A stretch of 64,000 nt of DNA from an uncultured Christensenellaceae bacterium (lineage in GTDB: Bacteria > Bacillota > Clostridia > Christensenellales > Pumilibacteraceae), in contig CAJUKG010000003.1 in assembly GCA_910586925.1 (NCBI GenBank), positions 62,001 to 126,000 of the forward strand, in the 5' to 3' direction. Both the position numbers and the translations under genes were made by a program. Below are positions 28,050 through 37,382 of the stretch, piece by piece. The notes under the pieces are model-generated. The model was given only the letters and a program-made list of their open reading frames with translations, was not told the origin of the DNA and did not search any database. Positions within the stretch are counted from its first letter, which is position 1, and every line of letters begins with the position of its first letter.

Positions 28050-28385
28050 ATGAGCGTGTTCGACGATAACGTGCGCAAGGTTATCAAGTACGCATGCACT
28101 GTGCACGATCAAGATATCAGAAAAGCCATTCTCGTGAAACTCGTCGAAAAAAAGGCGACGTATCGCGGCGTCGATTTGTTCGTGAAGTTTTACGCCAAAG
28201 CGTACGACGGCATAACGGAAGCCAAGCACGCCTGCGTTTATCTTGCGTTGCTTCCCGCTTTGCAAAAGCTGTTTGACAAGGCGAGCGCGGCGGGGAAAGT
28301 AAATACGATCAAGTTTGTCGGCACGGTAAAGCCCGAGTTTTCGGTCAACTATTTGGCGATACAGGATAAAATCAAGAGGATATAA
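28050..28385 (+). CDS. Small conserved-looking protein of unknown function
   Basis: This 111-residue basic protein is mostly helical, with no membrane segment, signal peptide or known motif. It starts 3 nt after the AAA+ stop, with GGAG inside the end of that gene as ribosome site. Small partners of Clp-type ATPases are often adaptors, which is a guess here. Confidence 0.65.
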   Translation: MSVFDDNVRKVIKYACTVHDQDIRKAILVKLVEKKATYRGVDLFVKFYAKAYDGITEAKHACVYLALLPALQKLFDKASAAGKVNTIKFVGTVKPEFSVNYLAIQDKIKRI

Positions 28386-28394
28386 TTTCGCGTC

Positions 28395-30254
28395 ATGTGC
28401 AATGTTTCGATAAAATGCCCATATAAACGGCGAATAATATTACCTGTCGGCGTGACGTTTACGGTCGGCGATACGTGCATGTGTCCGCAGTCGTGCCAAG
28501 ATCACGGCAAACAGCAGTTCGGCTGTATGTACGGAAATTTCGCGCTTACGGATAAAAGTTTCAAACTCGATAACGCAGTCGGAGAATTGTCGTACACCGC
28601 CGAGGAAGCGCAACGGCATTACAACGTAAATGTTTCCGCGGCGCAACCGTCGCCCGCGTCGGAGCGGCGGACGGAGCAGACTGCGCGTCGCGACGCCGAA
28701 AGAACGGCAACGGCGGAAAATCCGCCCGCGTCGCAAACTGCCCAACCCATTCGTTCGACGCAGGGCGGCGATACGAAAGACAAATATGCCATGCCCGTTT
28801 TTACGGTGGCGAAAAAGCAAGAGCCTGTTTCCGACGAGCATAGCGATACCGATATACTCGCGCCGCGAAAGTCTTACGCTGCATACGAACTGCGCGGCAG
28901 ATATTATTCGTTCGGCGGTAAAGGCAACAGCGAGAATTTGCGCGTGTCTGCCGTAGCGAATAGATTGTTTAAATGCATACTTTCTACGTTCGATATAGAT
29001 GCGGTGTTTTCTGGCGATACCGTTCGCGACGATTTCAAGTGGGTGCTCGGCGGCACTCTCGCAGACGAGCAAAAGCGTAGAGTGAGAGAAGCTCTTTCGG
29101 ACGGCGACGCGGACAGAGCGCAGAAGTTTTTTTCTCTGTTCTATTACGGAATATTTTACGGCACGAAATTGCCGCTGTATTGGGCGTGCGGATATACTCC
29201 CGATCTTAGGCCGATCTATCGCGACGAGCGCGATTTTTTCGGGTCTATAGTAGGTCGCGAAGGCGGCAGATTTTACGACAACAATGCTCGCACCGTGTTT
29301 ATATGGCTGAAACGCTCGATCCCGAGCGACGCCGAACTCAATGAATCCGCGGTGGAGATACAAGATACCGTCGCGTTAAATCCCGCACTCGACAAAATCG
29401 TGTTCTGGTCGAACGGCGCGTTCGTCGAGCTTGGCGACAGGCGCGAATTCGTCGAGCGTCTTACCGATCCCGACAAACCTCTCGAGGGGCTCAATCGCAC
29501 GGCGGTGTTCCTGTCTAAGTACGACATAGTGCGAAGCGGCGGAGACTACAGGGTAGTCAAACGCGACGCCGTCGATAGCGAATGTCTTATCAAGCCGTGC
29601 GATACGGACGACGGTATCCTCGAGCGGCTTTTCGACAGCGGCAAGTCGGTCAACAAACTCGAATACTATTTGTACATACTCAAGCGGTATTGCGAGCTGT
29701 TTAACCCGCCGAGTGTGAGAATAGGCGGCATAAAATTCGAGGCGGATAAGTTTACCGAGCAGATCGAGGACATTGTTTCCGAAATGTGCGCATACGCGCT
29801 CGGCGACGGCGACGACGCCGAACGGAGCGAAAAATACGTAAACGCATTGCTTGCGAAGATACTTTACGAAAGCAAAGCGATATTTTCTGAATCGTCGCTC
29901 GGACGAAGCGAAAAGTACATGGACGACGTGCTCGATCTCGTGTTGCAGGTGAATACCGTCGATTTTGTCAGCAGGTGTTTCGCGGCGTTTGGTTGCAAGC
30001 CCGAAAAATTGCGCATTTACGCGACGGACTACAGCGTGATGCCGCATAAGCGCAGCTGTATGTCCGTGAAAGATTTTATTCTTATGAAAATCAAAGGCGT
30101 CGAGTCGTGCGCCGATCTCGCGGCGAAAGTCGCTTCGCCGATATTCGCGGCTTACTCAAAAACATTCGGAAAAACGTACAACGGAGCGGACGCCTTGTTC
30201 GATGATTACAAGCATAAAGAGGCGGATATCGTCGAAGCCGTCAAAAAACTGTGA
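28395..30254 (+). CDS. Unknown protein with Cys-rich N-terminus and disordered linker
   Basis: This 619-residue protein is unrecognised. The first 44 residues contain six cysteines (C2, C8, C28, C30, C34, C44) and His37, a pattern that could bind zinc or an iron-sulphur cluster. Residues of about 75-130 are a Pro/Arg/Thr/Ala-rich, probably disordered linker. From about 165 to the end is a globular, mainly helical domain with no visible catalytic motif. The nearest ribosome-site-like sequence (AAGAGGA) lies about 14 nt upstream of the ATG, unusually far. The operon also encodes a radical SAM activase, so a metal or cluster site is of interest. Confidence 0.7.
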   Translation: MCNVSIKCPYKRRIILPVGVTFTVGDTCMCPQSCQDHGKQQFGCMYGNFALTDKSFKLDNAVGELSYTAEEAQRHYNVNVSAAQPSPASERRTEQTARRDAERTATAENPPASQTAQPIRSTQGGDTKDKYAMPVFTVAKKQEPVSDEHSDTDILAPRKSYAAYELRGRYYSFGGKGNSENLRVSAVANRLFKCILSTFDIDAVFSGDTVRDDFKWVLGGTLADEQKRRVREALSDGDADRAQKFFSLFYYGIFYGTKLPLYWACGYTPDLRPIYRDERDFFGSIVGREGGRFYDNNARTVFIWLKRSIPSDAELNESAVEIQDTVALNPALDKIVFWSNGAFVELGDRREFVERLTDPDKPLEGLNRTAVFLSKYDIVRSGGDYRVVKRDAVDSECLIKPCDTDDGILERLFDSGKSVNKLEYYLYILKRYCELFNPPSVRIGGIKFEADKFTEQIEDIVSEMCAYALGDGDDAERSEKYVNALLAKILYESKAIFSESSLGRSEKYMDDVLDLVLQVNTVDFVSRCFAAFGCKPEKLRIYATDYSVMPHKRSCMSVKDFILMKIKGVESCADLAAKVASPIFAAYSKTFGKTYNGADALFDDYKHKEADIVEAVKKL

Positions 30255-30264
30255 GAGGTGAATT

Positions 30265-32385
30265 ATGAGTTCGATAGATAAAAATATGGGCAGTATCGCT
30301 CGCTCGTGCGATTCCCGCGTGCGCGTACATAATACGTCGGTGATTAAAGGCGTGTCCGGTTGCCGCGGCGAGATCAAGTTTTATATCGGTCACGATCTTA
30401 TTTTGACCATACAGGACAGGTACGGCGTTATCAACGAGTCGGAAAAACAACTTATAAGATCGGCTATTCGCAACTATCAAGAGAGAGAAGCCCGTGCGTC
30501 GCGCGAAGCCGAAGAACAGCGCAGATTGGAAGCGGAACGGCGTCGCCGCGAGGAAGAAGAACGCTGCCGTCGCGAGGCGGAAGAACGGCGTAGACGTGAG
30601 GAGGAAGAACGCAGGCGGAGAGAGGCAGAACGCGTCGCGGCGTTCAATTCGGTCATGTCTACCACCGCCTCGTCGCTGTCGAAGATCGCCGCGGCGTCCG
30701 CCACCGTTATGCGCATCAAAAACGACATGCTCGAAGAAGTTTGCGCTGTGCGTGCCACGCTCGGCGGCGCGGTGTACGGTTCAAACGAAATCGCGAAGAA
30801 ACTCGACGGTATAGAGTCGAGCATACGTACTGCGTACGATATGCTTTCTGCGGAAGCGGAGAGAAAGCGTCAACAGCTCGAAGCGTTGCGCAAAACGGAC
30901 GACAAGCGTACCACAGAAGAATATCGAAGACTTACGGCGCAAATAAACGGTGTAAGCACCGTCCTCGATTCTGCGGCGTTCGACAGAGCGGAGATAGAAC
31001 AAACGCGCGAATATGTAAAAGAGCTTGTGTCCGCGCAACGCGAAATATCCGCGCTTCGCGAAAAATTCCAAACGGATACCGCGCTCGGCGGCGAGGCGGG
31101 CGAGATCGCGAAACTTGCGGTCGCCAAAATCGACGCCGCGAACAAGAGTTCGGCGGAAGGGTTGACCGCGCTTGCGGGGAGTTTGAAGTCTGTGTCCGAT
31201 CGCATAAAGGCGAGTGCGGACAGCGCAAGGCTCGACGAATTGCTGCGGCGGGTCGACGAGGCGGCGGTCGACGTCGACAGTTTCGACGCGAGTATCATTA
31301 CGAGCAAGACTTACGTCGCGATAGATTACAAGAAACTGTGCGGCGAACGGTTTTCGGAGCTTTCCAAGCTGTACGACGCGCTCAAAGACAAAGAGTTCAC
31401 GTCCGTGACCGACGGCGAGCTTAAACACTTGGACAGAACGGTGCAGGAGTTTTCGTCGGGCGTCGCAGACAAGAACATGTACGACGCGCTCGGCGAGCTT
31501 ATCGGACTCGTGAAAGTCATACATGCCGACGATACGCTCAATGCGGGCATATTCGACGATTACAAAATGCTGAAATCGGAGCTTGAGCGGTACGGCGAGG
31601 TTGTGCCGTCGCTGCGCGTCGACGATTATGCGGTCCAGCGAGAGGAACTGCTCGATAAGCTATACAATGCGCGGGCGGTTGCCGAGATCGCCGAAGAACG
31701 AGAAACGATAGAGAATGAGCGTAGTATGCTTTCGCTCGGACTGCGCAATGCGTTCGCCGAACAGGGGCTGTATTTCCTGTCGGGACGTGCGTCCGACGAC
31801 GGCTCGGTGGAAGAAAACATTTTCGCATTGCCGGGCGTGGAAGATGCGGTCATTCGCGCGACGGTTTCGCGTGACGGATTCAGGTGGACGGTTTGCGGCA
31901 CGAAAAAAGAGGACGGGTCGAGCGTGTCCGCCGAGCGCGTGCTCGAGATAATGCGCATATTCGACGCAGACGGCAAGCCGCAAAAAATACTCGAATCGCT
32001 TTCGCGTTCGCTCGACATAACACACGGCGAGATTTTGGACGCAGTTGACGGCGACTCCGACAACGCGCTCGAACGCATCACGGAGAACGGTGTGTACGAC
32101 CTTTCCGAGGAGTGCGTTTCGGCGGACGGCGAAAGATTTACCGTCGGGCGTCTGCTTCGCGAAATGTCTGCGGCGTTCGCGGGCGAAGCGGAGCGGAACG
32201 TGAAAGCCTATGCCGCTAAGGACGGCGGACGCACCGCGATACGCAGCGTCGACAGGAACGAGGCGATTGATAAGTACAGAATGTCGCACGTGAACGAAAG
32301 AGCGCGTAAAAGCCGCGAATCGGATAGGAGAAAGCCGCCGCGCCGCGTTCAGCGCAATGCAAGTCGCGCTCGGTACATGAAGTAA
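30265..32385 (+). CDS. Coiled-coil protein of unknown function
   Basis: This 706-residue protein has a small N-terminal globular part (1-70). Two long charged coiled coils follow: about 72-128, made of repeated REEEE/RRREAE blocks, and about 190-275. A further helical region leads to a globular part at about 510-600 with no family I recognise, and the tail is very basic (ending RRVQRNASRARYMK). There is no signal or membrane segment. The stop overlaps the next ATG (TAATG), implying coupled translation with the radical SAM activase. It probably acts as a scaffold in the cytoplasmic complex of this operon. Confidence 0.7.
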   Translation: MSSIDKNMGSIARSCDSRVRVHNTSVIKGVSGCRGEIKFYIGHDLILTIQDRYGVINESEKQLIRSAIRNYQEREARASREAEEQRRLEAERRRREEEERCRREAEERRRREEEERRRREAERVAAFNSVMSTTASSLSKIAAASATVMRIKNDMLEEVCAVRATLGGAVYGSNEIAKKLDGIESSIRTAYDMLSAEAERKRQQLEALRKTDDKRTTEEYRRLTAQINGVSTVLDSAAFDRAEIEQTREYVKELVSAQREISALREKFQTDTALGGEAGEIAKLAVAKIDAANKSSAEGLTALAGSLKSVSDRIKASADSARLDELLRRVDEAAVDVDSFDASIITSKTYVAIDYKKLCGERFSELSKLYDALKDKEFTSVTDGELKHLDRTVQEFSSGVADKNMYDALGELIGLVKVIHADDTLNAGIFDDYKMLKSELERYGEVVPSLRVDDYAVQREELLDKLYNARAVAEIAEERETIENERSMLSLGLRNAFAEQGLYFLSGRASDDGSVEENIFALPGVEDAVIRATVSRDGFRWTVCGTKKEDGSSVSAERVLEIMRIFDADGKPQKILESLSRSLDITHGEILDAVDGDSDNALERITENGVYDLSEECVSADGERFTVGRLLREMSAAFAGEAERNVKAYAAKDGGRTAIRSVDRNEAIDKYRMSHVNERARKSRESDRRKPPRRVQRNASRARYMK

Positions 32386-32957
32386 TGCAGGTCGAGCGTG
32401 TGATAGCGGGCGTCGAAACGCTCGGTCCGGGCAAGCGGATCTGTATATGGGTCAACGGTTGCAATCGCGATTGCGCGGGGTGCGTGTCGCCCGAACTGCG
32501 TAAGTATAAGCCCGAAAACGAGTGCGATATTACGGCGGTTATCGGTAAGTTCGATTTGAGCCGTTTCGACGGAGTGACGGTGTCGGGCGGCGAGCCGTTC
32601 GAGCAAACGGCGGAGCTTGCGAAGCTCGCGGAGTTTGTGCGAAGTCGCGGCGTTAAAGACGTTCTCGTGTATACGGGTTATACGATCGAACAGCTTCGCG
32701 CACGCAAAGACGATACGACCGATTACGTGCTCGAAAATATAGGCGTGCTCATCGACGGACCGTATATCGACGGCGAGAATAACGATAAAGGCAATCTCAA
32801 AGGCAGCGACAATCAACGGGTGATTTTCGTCGACGACAGCCTGAAAGACAAGTACGCAGCCTATTATTCGGACGAGCGCAAAATGCAGGAATTTTTCATG
32901 TTCCCGCATCTGGTAGCGGTGGGAATACCCACAAAAAAATTCGTAGACGACTTTTAG
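32385..32957 (+). CDS. NrdG/PFL-activase-like radical SAM protein
   Basis: This 190-residue protein has the radical SAM cluster motif CxxxCxxC (C26, C30, C33) in a WVNGCNRDCAGC context and the SAM-binding GGEPF motif (68-72). Length and context match the anaerobic ribonucleotide reductase activase type (NrdG), which generates a glycyl radical on a partner. No nrdD or other glycyl radical enzyme is encoded nearby, so the partner is either elsewhere in the genome or a new kind of substrate. The start overlaps the coiled-coil gene stop by 1 nt. Confidence 0.85.
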   Translation: MQVERVIAGVETLGPGKRICIWVNGCNRDCAGCVSPELRKYKPENECDITAVIGKFDLSRFDGVTVSGGEPFEQTAELAKLAEFVRSRGVKDVLVYTGYTIEQLRARKDDTTDYVLENIGVLIDGPYIDGENNDKGNLKGSDNQRVIFVDDSLKDKYAAYYSDERKMQEFFMFPHLVAVGIPTKKFVDDF

Positions 32958-32972
32958 TCAAAGGAGTAAAAC

Positions 32973-35000
32973 ATGCCGAAAGAAATCGAGCCGCAGAATT
33001 TGTGCGAGTATTATTTCGACAGCCGCGTGGAGCGCGTCGGTGGGACGGACGACCTGAAAAGCGGTGAATATATCGAAAAACCGCGACTGTATTTCGAACG
33101 CAATCTGGAACGTGCGGAGCTTCCGTTCAGACTGTTCGCGGTGGTGCGCGAATGGTTGCCGAGTGCGGGCACGCAAAGATCGGAGCTGTATGACAGCGTG
33201 GAAATTTGTTACGAAGCGGGCGTCACCGATTGCATGGCTGTGTACGGTCGCAAGTCGAACCTGCAGGTTTATAAACTTACCGGTACGCGCGGCGGAAAGA
33301 ATAACGAGCATATCGTGCGGACGGACGGAAACATTCTCGTCATCAAGCAGTTGAACGACTTCAATCCGTCGGGTGTCGGCAGTATAGAGATGTTCAAGGG
33401 CGAAAGGTCTGTTGCGAAGTTTTACTTTGCGATAAACTGCGCGTTCCGCAAAAAGATTTTCTATACCGTCGAGAAAAATACGCGGAACAGCGTCTTGATC
33501 AATTTCGAATGTAAAAATCCGCCGCAAGGCGTGCGCGTGCGCGTACTTGCGCATCCGAGCAGACTGCCGTGTCTTACTTCGGACAGAGACGATTATTGCG
33601 TAAAAGAACTCACGCTGAATTTCAAGCGCGGCGAGTGCGATGCGGAGGTCAAGCTCGGCGACAATATCGAACTCGATACGGGTAAAATTTTCGTAGTGCT
33701 CGAAAGCGAGTTCGAAAACAGGTACGTAATGGTCGCAAAAAGCAACTGCACGTTGCCTGCGCCCGTGCGGCGCGATCCGCTTCGCGCGAGCTATACCTGT
33801 CCGTTCTGTCACGGTGCGATAGACGTCGGCATTGCGAAAGCACAGTCGTATAAAACTCACGGTGAAATGTGCAACGGCAACAAAGGTTGCAAACAGACGC
33901 TGTTTGACTTGCACGACGATAACAATAGGTCGATGAGCAAATGGCTTATATGCAAAAACGATTTTAACCGCAACGATCGCAAGCCCTCGACGGAATATCC
34001 CAAAATTTTGCCGAAGGATTTTCTCAAGCACACCAATTACAAAATAGCTTTCCAAGGCGCGCCGCGTGCGGGTAAGACCACTTACATTTCGCGGTTTTTC
34101 GGCTTGAAAAGCACGCTCAAAAGCGGAAGAATGGAATTGACCGATATCGACGATTGCACGTTCGATATGGATATGGGCGAAATGTCGAATACCGTTCGTA
34201 AGTTCGGTGTGTGCGCCGAGCCTGCCGAGATCAAGGCGTTTACCGAAGACTCGGGAAGATATAAAGTGGACGGGATTTGGCAGTCCAAAGAAATGCAGTA
34301 CTTACAGCGCGGCATGCAGTACGGCAGAAAACTCCCGTCCACGACGGCGACCGATTATACGGGTTATCCTTTTATAGTCGAGGTAAACAACGAGAGTTAT
34401 GTGTCGTTTTACGATATAGCGGGCGAGGACTCTACCACGCAGAACGGTTATATTCGCAAGATCGCCGAAAACGACGAGCGGACTATAGGCATATTCTTTA
34501 TCGTGACCGCGACGAACCAAGACGGCGGCGGCGTCAATATGCAGGTGTCGAAGCGGTTGCAGGCGGCGGGCGAGGAACTCGATCCGACGTGCCCCGTCGC
34601 GGTAATACTCACCAAAATGGACGCTATAGGCAATCGTTTCGATTCGTCGTGCGCATGCAGACGGTTCGACTACTATCCGAAAGTAAAGGGGCGCGATTTC
34701 ATTTACGACGGAAGCGACGTCGAGAAGTTTATCGACGATTCGAGCGAGGAGATCAAAGCGTTTATAGATTCGGAAATAGGCGGAATAAATATCGAAAAAG
34801 AACATGCGGACAGACAAAACAATAAGCAGTTCGAAAACGTCAAGTATTTCTGTGTCAGTTCGTTCGGCTTCCCCGAATCCACACATCGCGACGACGGCGG
34901 CGATATAGACGCGGAAAGCTACATGGATTTCGCCACGAGTACGCGCAGAATGGAACTTCCGTTCCTGTGGATGCTTAGACAGTTCGGGATAATCAAGTAG
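32973..35000 (+). CDS. P-loop GTPase with zinc finger (double-GTPase-2-like)
   Basis: This 675-residue protein has a zinc-finger-like CPFC (276-279) followed about 20 residues later by further Cys residues (CNGNKGC). The GTPase module has G1 GAPRAGKTT (362-370), G3 DIAGED (481-486) and G4 TKMD (547-550). The N-terminal 270 residues are a beta-rich region without a known motif. The arrangement resembles the double-GTPase/TRAFAC proteins found with GTPase-associated protein 1 in NTPase-based conflict systems, and the next gene looks like such a partner. The family match is from memory of motifs and needs a profile search. Its ribosome site is AAAGGAG. Confidence 0.78.
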   Translation: MPKEIEPQNLCEYYFDSRVERVGGTDDLKSGEYIEKPRLYFERNLERAELPFRLFAVVREWLPSAGTQRSELYDSVEICYEAGVTDCMAVYGRKSNLQVYKLTGTRGGKNNEHIVRTDGNILVIKQLNDFNPSGVGSIEMFKGERSVAKFYFAINCAFRKKIFYTVEKNTRNSVLINFECKNPPQGVRVRVLAHPSRLPCLTSDRDDYCVKELTLNFKRGECDAEVKLGDNIELDTGKIFVVLESEFENRYVMVAKSNCTLPAPVRRDPLRASYTCPFCHGAIDVGIAKAQSYKTHGEMCNGNKGCKQTLFDLHDDNNRSMSKWLICKNDFNRNDRKPSTEYPKILPKDFLKHTNYKIAFQGAPRAGKTTYISRFFGLKSTLKSGRMELTDIDDCTFDMDMGEMSNTVRKFGVCAEPAEIKAFTEDSGRYKVDGIWQSKEMQYLQRGMQYGRKLPSTTATDYTGYPFIVEVNNESYVSFYDIAGEDSTTQNGYIRKIAENDERTIGIFFIVTATNQDGGGVNMQVSKRLQAAGEELDPTCPVAVILTKMDAIGNRFDSSCACRRFDYYPKVKGRDFIYDGSDVEKFIDDSSEEIKAFIDSEIGGINIEKEHADRQNNKQFENVKYFCVSSFGFPESTHRDDGGDIDAESYMDFATSTRRMELPFLWMLRQFGIIK

Positions 35001-35008
35001 GAGGAAAT

Positions 35009-37363
35009 ATGGATAAATACGTATATTGTCACGACAGCGGCAAGTACGAGGCGTACAGCGGACTTGACGGCAAGGAACGCAAGATCTTCGATAATCTGCA
35101 ACGTTCGGTGGAAGCGGGAGTATTTCTTTACGCTCCGACTACCCGCGGCAAAGCGATACTGTTTTCGTACACCATGTCGGGCGGACAGTCGAGGGCGGAC
35201 GGCTACAAGGGCGAGTTCGAGGAAATGGGCGACAACCCCGCCGCGTATTACGGTCAGTTGCGCGCGGAAAAACCGTATGACGGCAAAGTCAGCGGTGCGC
35301 TTCCTGCAGACAGAAGTTGCGATCCGTCGAATATCGACCCCGACGTAATGGCGTCGCTTGCCGAGAACGTTATTTTCGGCGACCCGTCAAAGGACATAGT
35401 GCTCATTTGCGACGACACGGCGACGAGAATAGAGTACTTGAAGTTTTTGTATCTGTTGCTTGCTCCCGAGTATGCGCATAGGCTCGGCGTGTGCGTCAAT
35501 AAGTATATCAAGTTCGCGCTCGACAACACCGACAAATTCGGCAGCGGCGACGAGAAGCCGATCATCCGAATTTACGCGCCCAACGGCAAACGCAGTTATT
35601 CGGACAGTTGCGTGATAAATGCCGATACTCGCGAGTACCCCGCGCCGAGCGAAAAGCCCGGTCCCGCCGCGCTTCGCAGACTGATCGGCAGCGGTGTGTC
35701 GGTTGGGGATTTTGCCGATATTTGCGATGCGACCGCGCCCGCGTTCTGTGCCGACGGGAAAGTAAATGCGGCAAAATATACCGAGTGCGTCGTTCGCAAA
35801 GCGTACGAAATCACGCGTGATATAAAATACGCGGCGGCTATTCTCGGTTACGGTTTCGACAGTGAAAAGAATCGTGCTCTTTTCATCGACGGCATAAAAG
35901 ACTGTTTGTCAAGCGACGACAAAAACGCGCAAAGTGCCGCCGCCGACGCCGCTATCAAGTTTTTGGGCGACGATATTTCCGCAGTCAAAGAACTGCTTAT
36001 AGAGTATATCGTTTCAAAATCCGATTTGACCGCGAAAGAGCGCGGATTGCTCGTCGGACTTGCGGTATCCGAAGCCGATAAAGACGGGAATATTACCGAT
36101 TGGCAGTCGGGTGTTCTCGGCAGTTATATCGTTTCGCCGACTCCGAGTTGGAGTGCGAAATTCGCGTTTGCGGCAGACGTTTTGAGCAAGCTCGTCGACG
36201 GCAAAGAAACGGCGGCGGCGCACGGCATGTGCAAAATAATCGCGCAGCGGTTCAACGAGAATTCGCTTGCCGACGAAGACCCGAGCGCGTTCTTTGCGAC
36301 ATTGCGCAATAATTACAGCGGCGCGGTCGCGCGAATGGGGTTTGCCGCATTGCTGTACGGCGATACTACCGGCGATATGCCGACGTGCCGCTATGCCAAA
36401 ACGTATATGTCTAAATCGGATACGCTTAATTTGGCACAGATTTTGGCGGTGCGCAACGAAATGGAAGCGATATTCGGGAACGGCGAGGACTGTGATTTCA
36501 TATTCTCGAATTCCGATTGCGCAGGCAGACTGAAAGGCGCGTTCGATAAAATTCCGTTCGACGCCGTCATAGACAAATACAACGAGCTTGAGGACAAAAT
36601 CGGCGATTACGATAAATTCGGGGCGGAACTATTTTTGCGCATTTACGACGTCGATAAATTGAAAGGCAAGATATCCGACGGAGAATTCATAAACAAATAT
36701 AATGCGTTTCTCGAAAATTTCGATCCCGAATCGGTAAACGATTCTACGCGATTGAATACGGCGACGAAAAACAAACTCATTCAGGCATATAACGCGTGTC
36801 GCAGTCTTGTCGGCGAGAATAAGCGCGAAATAGAAGTCAAAAGCGAAATGGAAAAGTTCTGTAACGATTTCGCGCTCGAGCTGTACGGTACCCTCGACGA
36901 TGCCTCGAAAGAGGACATAGACGGTAAAAAGAAAAAGCGGTCGCGTAAATCCGAAGAATCCGATCAAGCTCCGCGCACCGTCGAGTACGGCAAAGTAATA
37001 GGCAAATTCGGCGCGAGCAATAGCGTCGGATTGCATTTCAACGGCAAAGAGGCTATGGGTTACGGCGTGTTGCTGTGCCTGCTCGCGGGGCTTATAACAA
37101 TGCTGATAATGTTCGTGCCCGCGTTTTGCACGGCGGCGGCAGTCGGCGAGGTAACGTTCGCATCGGTATCGTTGCATATGTCGCGATACTTCTACGCCGC
37201 GGTGAGCGCGCCCGTGCTTGCCATGTTGTGTTATGCTGTGCTGTACCTGTTTGTGTATAGGCGGCGCGGAAGTTCCGCGTTTGCCGTTACCGCGCTCACG
37301 GTGTTCGTGCCGTGCGTAATGTGCGGGCTCGGCTACGTGTTGAGTTTTATCGTTTTGACCTGA
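35009..37363 (+). CDS. GTPase-associated protein 1-like protein with three C-terminal membrane helices
   Basis: This 784-residue protein begins with a domain like the N-terminus of GTPase-associated protein 1 (a YCHDSGKYEAY-type start, then SYTMSGG and repeated LICDD and LGVCVN elements). A long helical middle region spans about 230-640. Three membrane helices lie at about 685-713, 732-755 and 760-783, and no signal peptide is seen, so the large N-terminal part should be cytoplasmic and tethered. It starts 8 nt after the GTPase gene with a perfect TAGGAGG ribosome site, which supports a functional pair. The GAP1 assignment is tentative. Confidence 0.65.
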   Translation: MDKYVYCHDSGKYEAYSGLDGKERKIFDNLQRSVEAGVFLYAPTTRGKAILFSYTMSGGQSRADGYKGEFEEMGDNPAAYYGQLRAEKPYDGKVSGALPADRSCDPSNIDPDVMASLAENVIFGDPSKDIVLICDDTATRIEYLKFLYLLLAPEYAHRLGVCVNKYIKFALDNTDKFGSGDEKPIIRIYAPNGKRSYSDSCVINADTREYPAPSEKPGPAALRRLIGSGVSVGDFADICDATAPAFCADGKVNAAKYTECVVRKAYEITRDIKYAAAILGYGFDSEKNRALFIDGIKDCLSSDDKNAQSAAADAAIKFLGDDISAVKELLIEYIVSKSDLTAKERGLLVGLAVSEADKDGNITDWQSGVLGSYIVSPTPSWSAKFAFAADVLSKLVDGKETAAAHGMCKIIAQRFNENSLADEDPSAFFATLRNNYSGAVARMGFAALLYGDTTGDMPTCRYAKTYMSKSDTLNLAQILAVRNEMEAIFGNGEDCDFIFSNSDCAGRLKGAFDKIPFDAVIDKYNELEDKIGDYDKFGAELFLRIYDVDKLKGKISDGEFINKYNAFLENFDPESVNDSTRLNTATKNKLIQAYNACRSLVGENKREIEVKSEMEKFCNDFALELYGTLDDASKEDIDGKKKKRSRKSEESDQAPRTVEYGKVIGKFGASNSVGLHFNGKEAMGYGVLLCLLAGLITMLIMFVPAFCTAAAVGEVTFASVSLHMSRYFYAAVSAPVLAMLCYAVLYLFVYRRRGSSAFAVTALTVFVPCVMCGLGYVLSFIVLT

Positions 37364-37382
37364 TGCGGCGAGGAGTTGAAAT

